Shown here in pieces: positions 1 through 9,205 of a stretch of 64,000 nucleotides of DNA (within the stretch, counting starts at the first letter, position 1; each line of letters begins with the position of its first letter). The DNA is taken from assembly GCA_964501655.1 (NCBI GenBank), contig CAZCTN010000010.1, positions 1 to 64,000 of the forward strand, read 5' to 3'. Made by a program: the position numbers and the translations under genes. The notes below the pieces were generated by a model. The model worked only from the letters and a program-made list of their open reading frames with translations. It was not told the DNA's origin and did not search any database. The stretch comes from JAAYJK01 sp964501655 (GTDB lineage Bacteria; Bacillota; Syntrophomonadia; Syntrophomonadales; Syntrophomonadaceae).

Positions 1-97
1 CCATATTTTCGGCTTTATCCAAGCGGTTTTTCTCTCTCAACTGTCAAAGACAGGAATGCCTTTTGTCCCGAAGCGCAAATGGAAACTATTCGCACCA

Positions 98-1444
98 TCA
101 AAAAATCGAATTGAAATCATGGAACAATTGCCGGGCTACCAGCAGCAGGTTTTTTCCCTCATCGGTTCTGAGCTGCCTCTGGTCCAGATCGTTGATCCTG
201 ACCCGGTCCAGTCCGTCCGCGTCTTTAAAGATGTCAAAGAGCTCCTGGCTTTCCTGCAGATCCGGGAGAGCATATTGGGGCAGATGCTCCCGGGCCTTTT
301 GATCGTTGATGCAGTGGTTTTCTATGATATAGCGCAGTATTTCCTGGTCAGAGCTTCCCAGCAGGTTTATCAGCCCCATCTCCCGAGCCCTGCGGAAACT
401 CTCCACCCCGTGCCCGGGATCGACATTGTCGTTGATCCGCCCTATATCATGGTACAGGGCAGCGGTGCAGAGTATGTTCAACCGGCGCGGGGAGATATTA
501 AGGCGGGTGCTTAATACTAGATTTAGCATAAGCACCCGGCGGGTATGCATGATGCCATGAGTGCCTTCCGGTCGGTAGAAATATTCTTTCTTCAGCCGCT
601 GCGCATAGTAATGATAGCGCTCAATGACTCCCCGGCGCTCCATTTCGGGCTTCAGGTCAGCAATGCTGAGTAGTTTGACCGGTTCTATGTCTCGAAGCCG
701 GCCGGGATAGACCACTATTTCTTTTTCGTTTTTGCGCTTGATATAAGCGGCGGCATCCTGTTTATCAATCAGGGCTTTGTAGACCCGGGTTTCTCCTCCC
801 TGCTCCACCGCAAAGCGGATGGCGGTATTCAGGTCCACGGTCCAGGAATATTCTCTATGGATGGGGGTGGATCGCGGTTCGGATTGCCCCCGGTATATTT
901 CCAGCCCCGAGTGATCGCCGGGCATTTCCAGGGGACCGGTCCGGAAGCGCTGGATTTCTTCGATATATCCGGGGGGAAAGTCATCCAATCCCAAGCCGCA
1001 GCGGGAGTAAATGAACCAGAAATGGTCATATTTGTCCTCATCGGGAATGGAGTCAAAGAGCTCTTCAAAGACCAGCAGGGCTATGCGTTTATCTGCAATG
1101 TAAAACACGGTTCTGAAGTCTCCCCGGCTGATGCAGTCTTTGACCCGTTGTTCTTCAAATTCGATTAATTGCATTATCTGAAATGACTCCAGGCCTTCCC
1201 GGGTAAAAACGGGAATATCTATCCATACCAGATCCCGGTAGTAGCAGAAGCAAGCAAAGGGATCATCCCGTTTGAAGTAGAAATGGGCCAGTTCCAAACC
1301 CGACGCTACGATATATTCGGCTGCTTCCTGGTACTTCAGCTTGTTGAAATACTGCCGCAAATTCTGCAATTCCACCACGGGAATCAAAGCATTTACTGCC
1401 GTAAATGACGGGCTGCCTATCCTGTCCCGACCTGTCACCTGCAT
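98..1444 (-). CDS. Putative ADP-ribosyltransferase-like domain fused to HD phosphohydrolase
   Basis: A 448-residue soluble protein with no signal peptide. The C-terminal part (about 290-448) is an HD domain, with H300, the H332-D333 pair, H377 and a late acidic cluster at D408/D410. HD enzymes usually hydrolyse phosphoesters, often of nucleotides. The middle (about 183-256) resembles an ADP-ribosyltransferase (ART) fold: R185 in a YRG motif, S200/T202 in a YSWT strand followed by an alanine-rich helix, and E240-K-E242 in an ExE pattern, in the order R, S-x-T, E-x-E. The N-terminal 180 residues are not recognised. It is the last gene of a minus-strand cluster. A GTG at 1438 sits at better spacing (8 nt) from the AAGGAG site than the ATG at 1444, so either may be the start. 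The HD call is firm; the ART call is inference from motif order. Confidence 0.75.
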   Translation of the reverse strand: MQVTGRDRIGSPSFTAVNALIPVVELQNLRQYFNKLKYQEAAEYIVASGLELAHFYFKRDDPFACFCYYRDLVWIDIPVFTREGLESFQIMQLIEFEEQRVKDCISRGDFRTVFYIADKRIALLVFEELFDSIPDEDKYDHFWFIYSRCGLGLDDFPPGYIEEIQRFRTGPLEMPGDHSGLEIYRGQSEPRSTPIHREYSWTVDLNTAIRFAVEQGGETRVYKALIDKQDAAAYIKRKNEKEIVVYPGRLRDIEPVKLLSIADLKPEMERRGVIERYHYYAQRLKKEYFYRPEGTHGIMHTRRVLMLNLVLSTRLNISPRRLNILCTAALYHDIGRINDNVDPGHGVESFRRAREMGLINLLGSSDQEILRYIIENHCINDQKAREHLPQYALPDLQESQELFDIFKDADGLDRVRINDLDQRQLRTDEGKNLLLVARQLFHDFNSIF

Positions 1445-1539
1445 CTCTCCTTATCTCTCTTTAACAACGTAAGAAACTGTGGATCAGTTACAACCCACCG
1501 CGGCAAAAAGACTATTGGTTGCGGTAAAGCCAGCCCAGG

Positions 1540-2049
1540 TCAAATCCACCCTCCATGGTTGTTGGATTCGCCTTTGATTAACTCGCCATTGCTCCCACGG
1601 GTATAACTGTGAAGTTCCCCCAGTATCCAGCCTATGTATTCTCTCCAGCGCTGGGACCGGAAGACCAGTTCCAGTCCTTCCTTGATTTCTACATCTTGGG
1701 CCACATTGCTCCTTACGTTTTGTAGCTCTAAATAAAGTATACCCATATATTTACTGTTCTCCATGTTTTCCCGTAATACCTGCACCCGGGCTTGAATAGT
1801 TACGGCCAGGTCGCCGCCGCTGATAAATGTGAGGGCTATCCGACCGCTGCGGCAGGCGTTCAGGAAGGTGACAGAACCATTCTGGACCGCCATCAGCATG
1901 GTCCCGGGGTCCAGAGCATAAAACATGGACATGGGAGCGCCATGGGGAAAACCCTCCTCGTCCACCGTAGATGCAACTCCGGTCATGGTATTCTCCTGGA
2001 AATACCTGTACAGCTTGACCGGCAGTTCTTTTTCCAACGGCCTATCCAT
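1540..2049 (-). CDS. Pyridoxamine 5'-phosphate oxidase-family FMN-binding split-barrel protein
   Basis: A 169-residue cytosolic protein with the split-barrel start typical of the pyridoxamine-phosphate oxidase-like family: an early strand with GVASTVDEEGFPHGAP, then a hydrophobic strand around an FMN or F420 phosphate site. Family members bind flavin and act as oxidoreductases or flavin reductases; the substrate cannot be read from sequence. It starts at an ATG 4 nt after a GGGAGGAAA site. It lies 111 nt downstream of the VWA gene and 95 nt upstream of the ART/HD gene on the same strand, so co-transcription is possible but not shown. The C-terminus is Gly/Asn-rich and ends in WI. Confidence 0.75.
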   Translation of the reverse strand: MDRPLEKELPVKLYRYFQENTMTGVASTVDEEGFPHGAPMSMFYALDPGTMLMAVQNGSVTFLNACRSGRIALTFISGGDLAVTIQARVQVLRENMENSKYMGILYLELQNVRSNVAQDVEIKEGLELVFRSQRWREYIGWILGELHSYTRGSNGELIKGESNNHGGWI

Positions 2050-2160
2050 ATTTTCCTCCCTTTCCGGTATATTATTTCAACATCGCAAACTTAAATTCGC
2101 CGCCGTTTTGCCAGTAGGAATCCCACCCTCTTAAGAAACAAAGCACATCTTTTTGCCTCG

Positions 2161-3264
2161 TCATAACTGGCTTATGGCTTTTTCCAAACTCATCAGGGTG
2201 GAGCATTCAAAAACCCGGGTACAGTGTTTCTGATATTCATAGATCCGGCTGTCGCCCACTCCCCATCTCCTTTCGGGTTCCGGGTTAAACCAGAATATCT
2301 TGCGCACATTCTTCTTCATTTCCTGCAAGACCCAGCTCTCGTCATTAAACCAGTTATTGCGGGCATCGCCAAAGATCAACACCGTAGTTTTGTGGGTCAG
2401 ACAGCGGCGGTAGCGCTCATGAAAAGACTTGAATGACATTCCGTAATCAGTATAGCCGCTGGCTCCAACTACCTTGGCGTTCTTCAGCACATGAGTGCGC
2501 AGATCCAGGGGATTGCCAGACGTCAGCAGCCTAGTTATTTCGTCTATTTCATCAATAAAGGCGAAGCAATCAATTTTGCGAAAAAACCTTTCCAGTGAAG
2601 CGATCAGGGCCAGGGAAAAGCAGCTAAAAGTCATCACCGATCCGGATACGTCGCACAGAGTAAGGATAACGGGTTTTTCCCGGGATTTTGTGATCGTGAA
2701 CAGGTCTATCGGCACGCCTCCGCTGGACATGCTGCTGCGGATGGTGCGGCGAAAATCGATCATGGCCATATGGTTATGCTTGCGTTTTCGCACCATTTTG
2801 GCGGCTAGACGGCGGGCTATGATGGGGAATACTGCTTCCAGCTTGTGAATATCAGCCAGGCTGTCCAGGCTAAAATCCTGGTCCAGGGGATTTTTGCTGG
2901 CACCGGGTGATTGAGCGGCTCCTCCTTGGCTGAGAGAATTTCCCATAGCCATCTGTCCCCCGCTGATGGAAATCTGCTCAATGAAATCTTCCGGTCGGTA
3001 GACTACCGGAGCAATATTTTCTTTTTCCGGGTGGCGGTGTTCCTTTCCCGGGATAAAATAGCGCTGAAAAACCTGGTCGAAGGTTTCCTGATGGGCAAAG
3101 TCTTTTATCAGGGTGCTGAACAGGGCAGAATAGAAGTATTCCTCCCGCTCCCAATCCACTTGCATCACTGCCTGGCAGCAGTCCGTGGCCTGGCTGGGGG
3201 TAATGAGAACTCCTTCCCGACGCAATTCTGCAAAAAATCCCTGCAGATTATGAAGTACAGTCAT
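2161..3264 (-). CDS. VWA-domain protein, CoxE-like partner of MoxR ATPase
   Basis: A 367-residue cytosolic protein with a C-terminal von Willebrand A domain (about 195-367). The metal-ion-dependent adhesion site is DVSGS at 205-209, followed by a FAFIDEIDEI segment. The N-terminal half is a helical region as in CoxE-like proteins. These pair with MoxR AAA+ ATPases as chaperones that insert metals or activate enzymes. The MoxR gene lies directly upstream (18 nt from its stop), which supports a two-gene functional unit. The start ATG at 3264 follows a GGGGAGAG site. The client protein is unknown; no molybdenum hydroxylase or CO dehydrogenase gene is in the window. Confidence 0.88.
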   Translation of the reverse strand: MTVLHNLQGFFAELRREGVLITPSQATDCCQAVMQVDWEREEYFYSALFSTLIKDFAHQETFDQVFQRYFIPGKEHRHPEKENIAPVVYRPEDFIEQISISGGQMAMGNSLSQGGAAQSPGASKNPLDQDFSLDSLADIHKLEAVFPIIARRLAAKMVRKRKHNHMAMIDFRRTIRSSMSSGGVPIDLFTITKSREKPVILTLCDVSGSVMTFSCFSLALIASLERFFRKIDCFAFIDEIDEITRLLTSGNPLDLRTHVLKNAKVVGASGYTDYGMSFKSFHERYRRCLTHKTTVLIFGDARNNWFNDESWVLQEMKKNVRKIFWFNPEPERRWGVGDSRIYEYQKHCTRVFECSTLMSLEKAISQL

Positions 3265-3282
3265 ATACTCTCTCCCCGCTCT

Positions 3283-4152
3283 TTAACGGAATTCCAAGTC
3301 CTGACGGATGTGCAGCAGGCGTTCGATTTTCTCCAGATCCTCGTGATGCTTGACCAGGGTATTGAGGGTCTGCAATAGGGTTTCAACATCCACATCGTCT
3401 TTCCCCAGCCACATCAGGGAAGCGGCCCAGTCAATACTCTCGGCGATACTAGGCAACTTTTTCATTTCTACTCCCCGCAAGCGGCGTATAATCCCCGCAA
3501 CTTTCCCGGCCAGCTGTTCAGGTAAATCAGGAACTTTCAGCAGCAGTATCTGTTCCTCCATGTCCCGGGAGGGAAAATCCAGGTACAGGTACAGGCAGCG
3601 CCTTTTAAGCGCTTCGGACAATTCCCGGGAAGCATTGGAGGTCAGGAATACATAGGGTATATGCCGGGCTTTGATGGTACCCAGTTCAGGGATGGTTATC
3701 TGAAATTCTGACAGCAGCTCCAACAGCAGGGCTTCAAATTCAAAGTCTACTTTGTCTATCTCATCAATGAGCAGCACGGTGGGTGTGTCGACGACTATGC
3801 TGTTTAACAGTGGACGGCTGAGCAGGAAAGTTTCCGAGAAGATCTCCTCTTCCACCTGTCGGGGGTCCTGGTTGACAGCGGCCTGTATATGCAGCAGCTG
3901 CCTTTTATAGTTCCACTCATACAGGGCTTTGGATTCATCTATCCCTTCATAGCACTGCAGCCGCATGAGAGGAATCCCTTTCATACGGCTGAAAGCCTGA
4001 GCTATGGCGGTTTTTCCCACACCTGCCGGCCCCTCTACCAGAATAGGTTTTTGCAGGGCTTCGGCCAGGAATAGTACGATAGCCGTTTTGTCATTACAGA
4101 TATAATCGGCCTTTTCCATACTGTTTTTCAGCATCTGTATCCTATCCTGCAT
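3283..4152 (-). CDS. MoxR-family AAA+ ATPase
   Basis: A 289-residue ATPase. Walker A is GPAGVGKT (about 41-48), Walker B is LLIDEID (about 126-133), followed by a sensor region containing TSNASRELSEALKRRC and a C-terminal lid. MoxR proteins remodel or load cofactors into target complexes together with VWA proteins, and such a protein is encoded immediately downstream. An upstream ATG at 4170 is open, but GGGAGG lies 8 nt before the ATG at 4152, so the shorter start is preferred. The gene begins 49 nt after the PadR stop codon and is probably in the same transcript. Confidence 0.9.
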   Translation of the reverse strand: MQDRIQMLKNSMEKADYICNDKTAIVLFLAEALQKPILVEGPAGVGKTAIAQAFSRMKGIPLMRLQCYEGIDESKALYEWNYKRQLLHIQAAVNQDPRQVEEEIFSETFLLSRPLLNSIVVDTPTVLLIDEIDKVDFEFEALLLELLSEFQITIPELGTIKARHIPYVFLTSNASRELSEALKRRCLYLYLDFPSRDMEEQILLLKVPDLPEQLAGKVAGIIRRLRGVEMKKLPSIAESIDWAASLMWLGKDDVDVETLLQTLNTLVKHHEDLEKIERLLHIRQDLEFR

Positions 4153-4201
4153 CTTCCCATCCTCCCACATCAGTTTTTGCCCGCTCGGGATTTGATCAGG
4201 C

Positions 4202-4774
4202 TCATTTATCAGAACCTGATGGCTCCGCCCCAGGACCGATTTGGATCATATCCTGCAGCCATGCTGCCTTTACTTTTTCTACTTCTATTCCGTATTCAAT
4301 GATCCTGATCCGGTAATAATCTACTCTCTTTTGGATCATCTCTTCCCGTGCCTCTTGGAAACGGCAAAGCCGGTTCAGACTGATGTCCAGCTGACTCTGA
4401 AACTTGAGCCTGGCCTTGTCCGGCGGCATATGCCGGTAATAATTGACTTTACTTAAAAAAGGATACTGTTTGAAAAAATCAAACTTGGTATTGTCCTCCT
4501 CCTCCAGGCTGGAATCCAACCAGGCCTGGAACTCATCCAGCCCCTGCTCGGTAATATAGATTATCTTTTGGTCCGGCAGGTCATTCTGGACCCGGGTTTT
4601 TCTCTCTATCAAGCTGTCTTCTTCCAGTTTGTTGAGGGTGGTATACAGTCGCCCCTGGTTGACCCGCGGGCCGGCCGGGAAAAAATCCATAAAGCATTTT
4701 TTGATTAAATCGTAACCATGAGCAGGATTGTCCACGAAATATCCCAGAACAAAATGTTTAAACCCCAAATTCAT
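4202..4774 (-). CDS. PadR-family transcriptional regulator
   Basis: About 190 residues. The N-terminal winged helix (about 1-85) has the PadR pattern: a start strand LGFKHFVLGYF, then a helix-turn-helix with GRLYTTLNKLEEDSLI and a wing. The C-terminal half (about 95-185) is helical with a basic-hydrophobic coiled-coil character, the usual PadR dimerisation region (Vir_act_alpha_C type). PadR proteins are usually ligand-responsive repressors that control their own operon. A perfect 18-bp palindrome 24 nt upstream is a plausible operator. As first gene of the cluster it probably controls the MoxR/VWA genes. The ATG at 4774 is preferred over the adjoining GTG at 4777; the ribosome site is weak. 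Confidence 0.88.
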   Translation of the reverse strand: MNLGFKHFVLGYFVDNPAHGYDLIKKCFMDFFPAGPRVNQGRLYTTLNKLEEDSLIERKTRVQNDLPDQKIIYITEQGLDEFQAWLDSSLEEEDNTKFDFFKQYPFLSKVNYYRHMPPDKARLKFQSQLDISLNRLCRFQEAREEMIQKRVDYYRIRIIEYGIEVEKVKAAWLQDMIQIGPGAEPSGSDK

Positions 4775-4797
4775 CACCCGTTATATTAATATTATGG

Positions 4798-4815
4798 TAC
4801 CTTAATATTAAGGTA
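4798..4815. promoter_or_regulatory. Candidate PadR operator
   Basis: TACCTTAATATTAAGGTA is a perfect 18-bp palindrome just upstream of the padR-type gene, with further AT-rich sequence between it and the start codon. Position and symmetry fit an autoregulatory operator; binding is inferred. Confidence 0.5.
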
Positions 4816-4834
4816 TGTATTATTTCAGGTCAAG

Positions 4835-4901
4835 CAGAAAACAAGGGGACGGTTCTTTTGTTTGCTGGAAGCAAACAAAAGAACCGTCCCCTTGTTTTCT
4901 G
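4835..4901. repeat. REP-like palindrome, subfamily A, complete
   Basis: Perfect inverted repeat with 31-bp arms (4835-4865 and 4871-4901) around a 5-nt loop. The core is AACAAGGGGACGGTTCTTTT. It is the longest perfect copy of the subfamily that also flanks the RAYT transposase at 18.6-19.5 kb. Confidence 0.9.
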
Positions 4902-5113
4902 TCACTTATCTTCCTGCTGATGCTCTTCTTTCATATCCAGGTTTTTTCTGTTCTTACTAAAAAATCGCAACCAATCCTGGGGATATATAATCTTTTTATC
5001 CGGATCGGGATAATTTTTTTCGCGCACACCACTACCTCCTTGTCAATATATTAATAGTTCCAACAATTAGTTATGTTTGTAATTTTTCCTGGCCAACCCC
5101 AAATTATACCTCA

Positions 5114-5144
5114 GCAAACAAAAGAACCGTCCCCTTGTTTTCTG
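5114..5144 (-). repeat. REP-like half site, subfamily A
   Basis: A single 31-nt arm identical to the right arm of the palindrome at 4835-4901 (reverse complement of the GGGGACGGTTC core). It sits 7 nt beyond the stop of the YheC/D gene, with no opposite arm nearby. Confidence 0.85.
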
Positions 5145-5151
5145 TCTGGAT

Positions 5152-6471
5152 TTAGAAGCCCGCCAAGTAGCAGGCATATTCCATAGGGCGGGATACGGCG
5201 GCCTGGCGCAAATCCTGGCTGATTTCACGGAAGGATCGGCGGCCGGGTTTAGGATTGGCTTCCAGAAACCATACCTTGCCGCCAGTGTCGACTAGAAAAT
5301 CCAGTCCCAATTCACCCAGTGTCTGGGCCTTGCTGTCGATGATTTGTGCTATTCTCAAAGCCAGATCCTCCAGGTCGCCTTTGATAGATACCACCTGGCT
5401 GGGATCAAACCCCATTGCCAGCAAGGCAGATTCGTGTTCCCGGGCTTTTCCCCCGGCATGAAGGTTGGTGATGATCCGGCCGTTTGCTCCTAATCGGCCC
5501 GCTATCCCGGTTACTCCCCACTTGTTATACCGGTTTTTCTGCACCAGGACTCGAAAATCGGTATGCTGTTCATGACCGGCAAACCTGATGCTCTGCTGGA
5601 TGATAGGCATGCTGCTGTCTATACTGGCCCGAGTTTTTTGCAGAACTTCTTGAGCCGTTCGACAGAAATAACTGCTTCCATCGGCGGTCAGAACCAGATA
5701 GGCTTTCTTCTTTCGGCTTACCCGGACGATGCCTTTTCCTTTACACCCGCTGGGGGGTTTCAGATAGACCTCCTGGTGCCTCTTCAACATCCCTGCAAGA
5801 ACCTTAACGGAATCCATCAACCGAGTTTCGGGCAGGTGGGCAGCCACGTCACTGTTAGGCATCAGCAGCCGGTGTACAGCCCATTTGCTGCCAATGGATT
5901 TATTGAAGGTTTTCACCCCATGGCGGGCTAACAAGGCTATACTGTTGTAGGAGCCTGGAGAACCACCCTGGCTGAAATAGCGATTGTAACATACATCGGG
6001 AAAGGGAAAATCCATACGTTTCCAGCGCTCGTCGCCTTTCCCGCTCAGGTAGTAGGCATATATGCTTTTACGCTCACTGCTGACATCCGGGGGGCAGAAT
6101 ATGAATCCGGTTCCATGCAGACGATCCAGACTGCCTAACAGACTGCGAAAAAAGCCGTCCTGGCTGCCAAAGGAATTGCGTTCTTTACTGTATCTGCCTG
6201 CCAGTACTCCGACTAAAGGACCCAGGCGCAGCATCTTCCCGCTTCTGATAATATTTAAACGAATTCCTGTCGGCAGACCCATAACTGCTCCCAGTTCTTC
6301 GCCCACATCAATGGTAAGGCCATCACCACTGCCGTTCCCGGCATCGATTTCCTCCACCCGGATTTTGACCATTCTTCTCCCCGCTGCAATACTGCAGGCT
6401 TCTCCGGGAGATAAACCCAAATGTTCCATGGCCTGCCTGGCCAGCAGCAGTTTTAGTAACTTGTTCTTCAT
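5152..6471 (-). CDS. YheC/YheD-family ATP-grasp protein (spore coat associated)
   Basis: A protein of about 439 residues. The C-terminal two thirds is an ATP-grasp fold: a lysine-containing strand with YLKPPSGCKGKGI, a FRVLVQKN strand, and a metal-binding end with GLDFLVDTGGKVWFLEANPKPG. The N-terminal part is the YheC/D-specific beta-rich domain. Bacillus YheC and YheD are associated with the spore coat; their reaction is not known. The gene supports an endospore-forming host. The start is probably the ATG at 6471 (10 nt from AAAGGA); an ATG at 6480 lies almost on the ribosome site. No operon partner is adjacent: REP-like repeats lie on both sides. Confidence 0.85.
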   Translation of the reverse strand: MKNKLLKLLLARQAMEHLGLSPGEACSIAAGRRMVKIRVEEIDAGNGSGDGLTIDVGEELGAVMGLPTGIRLNIIRSGKMLRLGPLVGVLAGRYSKERNSFGSQDGFFRSLLGSLDRLHGTGFIFCPPDVSSERKSIYAYYLSGKGDERWKRMDFPFPDVCYNRYFSQGGSPGSYNSIALLARHGVKTFNKSIGSKWAVHRLLMPNSDVAAHLPETRLMDSVKVLAGMLKRHQEVYLKPPSGCKGKGIVRVSRKKKAYLVLTADGSSYFCRTAQEVLQKTRASIDSSMPIIQQSIRFAGHEQHTDFRVLVQKNRYNKWGVTGIAGRLGANGRIITNLHAGGKAREHESALLAMGFDPSQVVSIKGDLEDLALRIAQIIDSKAQTLGELGLDFLVDTGGKVWFLEANPKPGRRSFREISQDLRQAAVSRPMEYACYLAGF

Positions 6472-6544
6472 TAGGTCCATTTCCTTTATATATGTTTGTA
6501 ATTATTAATATGAATAATAGCCAATAAAGGTTATCCGGGGACGC

Positions 6545-6608
6545 GGAACAGGGGGACGTACTTTTTGTTTCCTAGAATTAGGAAACAAAAAGTACGTCCC
6601 CCTGTTCC
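6545..6608. repeat. REP-like palindrome, subfamily B, complete
   Basis: Perfect 30-bp arms (6545-6574 and 6579-6608) around a 4-nt GAAT loop, core GGAACAGGGGGACGTACTTT. Same architecture as subfamily A but with a different middle. It lies between the divergently transcribed YheC/D and acyltransferase genes. Confidence 0.9.
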
Positions 6609-6820
6609 ATTGGGGGGTAGGATTATGCAATAATAAGTATAAGGAAGATATATGCTGATATTTGCGGATAACGGGGATATCTGCTCCAGGTATTTTCTAC
6701 GATGATTATTATTATGTATTTTTTCCATATTATGGTTTGACTTTTGCCCCGTGGGGACGCAAAATGTATACATATCCATGTATGTACTATTATTCACAAT
6801 TATGGAAGGGAAGTAATTGG

Positions 6821-7783
6821 ATGACTGCTAAAGAAAGAAACTTGATGTTTGATGTATTAAAGGGTCTGGGTATTATCTCGGTGGTCTTCAGCCATGTTTA
6901 CCGGGGGGGCAAGGACCCGGTGGCTATTTTCATAAGAGAACTGGCTATGTGGTGTGTGCCTATGTTTTTTATGGTTCAGGGCTATTTCATGTACAGCCCT
7001 TCCTATAAAACCTGGTTCAAATCCACCTGGAAAAAAATCAAGAAGTCCTACATTCCCTACCTGATCTGGGCACTCTTTTATGGAGGATTTTATTATTATA
7101 CGGTGGGAAAGGCTTTCACCCTGATGGATCTCATCCTGGGCAAAACTGCTTTGCACCTGTATTTCATGTTCTATTACATTGTTTTTGCCATTTTCATGCC
7201 CTTGCTGTATTTCTTGCCCAAGCTATGGCGCAAGTACATACTGATCTTTATGATATTGAGCAATCTCTATGTCACCTTTATGCTGGAAATATCAAAGACC
7301 TACCACTTTCACTGGATCAGCTGGCCCTGGCCGATGCCTCCTAAATGGTGGGGATTCGTGGCTATCGGTATGCTGCTGGCCGAGTCCCCCCGGATTAAGG
7401 AGTACATAACCCAGCACGCCCGGGCTTTTGCCATTGGAGCTCTGCTGGTGGCCACCATCGGCCTGGTTGAACCCTATTTGAACAATACTGTGGGATACCT
7501 GTTCAACAAAGTAGCCCTATTCCCGCTCTCGCTGGGGCTTACCCTTTTCCTGGCCATCTATTACAGTACTTCCAACCCCCTGGGGGAAAAATTCCTGTCC
7601 TATGTGGGGCAGCGTTCCTTCGGAATCTATCTTATGCACTTTATTTTTGTGGATTATCTGCGAATCACTTTAATACCCGGGGATCGAACCCTGGTAGCTC
7701 TGATTATATTGTTCCTCTGCCTGGCTATACTGGAACTTCAGGATCGGTCCAAACCGCTGTTGCAGAGATTGCGAGCAGGATAG
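6821..7783 (+). CDS. Acyltransferase-3 / fucose 4-O-acetylase-like integral membrane protein
   Basis: About 320 residues with roughly ten hydrophobic segments. The N-terminus has the family pattern of an RN..FDVLKGLGI segment followed by VFSHVYRGG, the first helix carrying a His of the acyltransferase-3 family. A later helix ends SFGIYLMHFIF, another typical element. Members transfer acyl groups, usually acetyl, to sugars or other surface molecules at the membrane. The start ATG at 6821 follows GGAAGGGA; open frame extends to 6662, but that stretch has poor ribosome sites and unlikely sequence. It is a single gene on the plus strand, convergent with the aminotransferase gene. Confidence 0.85.
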   Translation: MTAKERNLMFDVLKGLGIISVVFSHVYRGGKDPVAIFIRELAMWCVPMFFMVQGYFMYSPSYKTWFKSTWKKIKKSYIPYLIWALFYGGFYYYTVGKAFTLMDLILGKTALHLYFMFYYIVFAIFMPLLYFLPKLWRKYILIFMILSNLYVTFMLEISKTYHFHWISWPWPMPPKWWGFVAIGMLLAESPRIKEYITQHARAFAIGALLVATIGLVEPYLNNTVGYLFNKVALFPLSLGLTLFLAIYYSTSNPLGEKFLSYVGQRSFGIYLMHFIFVDYLRITLIPGDRTLVALIILFLCLAILELQDRSKPLLQRLRAG

Positions 7784-7807
7784 TCCTATGAGATCGGCGC
7801 CTGGGAC

Positions 7808-9205
7808 TCATTTTCGCCAAGATAAGTTCCAGGCTGCCACTCTCCCCTTGACCGGCATAAAGCTGCCGGATGGGGCAAAAAACCGGTAACGCTGCCTGAA
7901 ATCGTATTTATTCTCCAGGATGTTTCTTATCCATTGCAGGAGGTAATCAACCTCATCTTGAGTATTATATCCGGCCAGGCTGACCCGGACCATACCGGGT
8001 ATTTTATCATTCCGCTTCTGATCATAGAGTTGAACATGCGAGTGATTTTCCTCCAGTTTCAGCAAATTACGGACATAGTTCTGGGCGCAAAAACACCCCG
8101 TCCGGGTTCCTATGCCCGCTTCATAACATAGAATAGCTCCCACCAGGGCATGGGGAAGTCCGTTAATATTAAATGAAACGACTCCAATCCGCTGGGCCCT
8201 TCCATATACGGTAACCCCGTCAAGGCGGGTCATTTGTTCCAGCAGATAACGGGTAAGACCTTCTTCATGTTCCTGCAGTTTATCCATCCCCAGCTGCTTC
8301 AGGTAAGCCAGGGTCCGGGCCAGGGCATAGGTGCCGCTGACATTGGGGGATCCGGCCTCATCCCGATCCGGGGGATCTGCCCAGTATACCCTTTTCTTCA
8401 TAACTACCTTGACCGTTCCTCCCCCGGTAAAATGGGGCGGACTCCCGGCAAACACCTCCCGGGGACCTATCAATGCTCCGGCGCCATAGGGGGCAAATAT
8501 TTTGTGGCCGGAAAAGGCGACAAAGTCAATATGCCCCGGATCTGTATGGGCTTTCATATCAAAAGAACAATGCGGTATCAGCTGGGCTCCGTCTACCATG
8601 ATCCGGGCTCCGTACTCATGAGCCATCTCGGCCAGCCGATGAATATCGTTAACATGCCCGGTAACATTCGAGGCCCCGCAGATGGTCAGCAGCCTGACCC
8701 GAGGCCAGCTCCGCTTAAGTATAGCAGCCAGGTGCTCCAGGTCCAGCATCCCATCCTTATCTACCCTGACATATTCTACTACAGCCTTTCCCCGCCAGGG
8801 CAGGTCATTGGAATGGTGTTCCATATCACTGCTTATTACCACATCTGAGGGTTTCAGCTGCAAGCAATGTGATAGTTTATTTATGGCTTCGGTGGTATTA
8901 TTGACTATAATTACGGAATCCCGCTCCGGGTCAGCATTTAGAAACTGCCCGATAATACCATGGCTTTCATCGTATGCCCTGGAACTCAGCATCGATTTGT
9001 GCCCGGTTCCCCGATGTACCCCGGAATACCATTCCAAAAATTCACCCAGATCATTTAATACCGATTCCAAGGCCGGGGTGCTGGCAGCATTATCGAAATG
9101 GATGTATCTCCTCCTTTTTTTCCTGGTCAGCGGGACCTTAAGATTAATCCCCTTGATGTTCTTTCGCAGCCTCTTTGCTGCCGCCCCGGAATCAGATTTG
9201 TTCAT
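7808..9205 (-). CDS. Class V aminotransferase, cysteine desulfurase-like
   Basis: About 465 residues with the SufS/Csd-type fold: FDNAASTPA at the start, a HHSN segment, VDGAQ, the PLP-binding lysine in SGHKIFAPYGAG, and a cysteine-bearing loop RTGCFCAQNYV near the active site. Such enzymes mobilise sulfur from cysteine or a related amino acid. It is longer than SufS (about 410), with a basic N-terminal extension (RKKRRR) and a C-terminal tail. No SufB/D/U genes lie beside it, so it is probably not the main iron-sulfur desulfurase. A DsrE protein encoded upstream hints at a sulfur-transfer role. An in-frame GTG at 9217 is the alternative start. Confidence 0.82.
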   Translation of the reverse strand: MNKSDSGAAAKRLRKNIKGINLKVPLTRKKRRRYIHFDNAASTPALESVLNDLGEFLEWYSGVHRGTGHKSMLSSRAYDESHGIIGQFLNADPERDSVIIVNNTTEAINKLSHCLQLKPSDVVISSDMEHHSNDLPWRGKAVVEYVRVDKDGMLDLEHLAAILKRSWPRVRLLTICGASNVTGHVNDIHRLAEMAHEYGARIMVDGAQLIPHCSFDMKAHTDPGHIDFVAFSGHKIFAPYGAGALIGPREVFAGSPPHFTGGGTVKVVMKKRVYWADPPDRDEAGSPNVSGTYALARTLAYLKQLGMDKLQEHEEGLTRYLLEQMTRLDGVTVYGRAQRIGVVSFNINGLPHALVGAILCYEAGIGTRTGCFCAQNYVRNLLKLEENHSHVQLYDQKRNDKIPGMVRVSLAGYNTQDEVDYLLQWIRNILENKYDFRQRYRFFAPSGSFMPVKGRVAAWNLSWRK

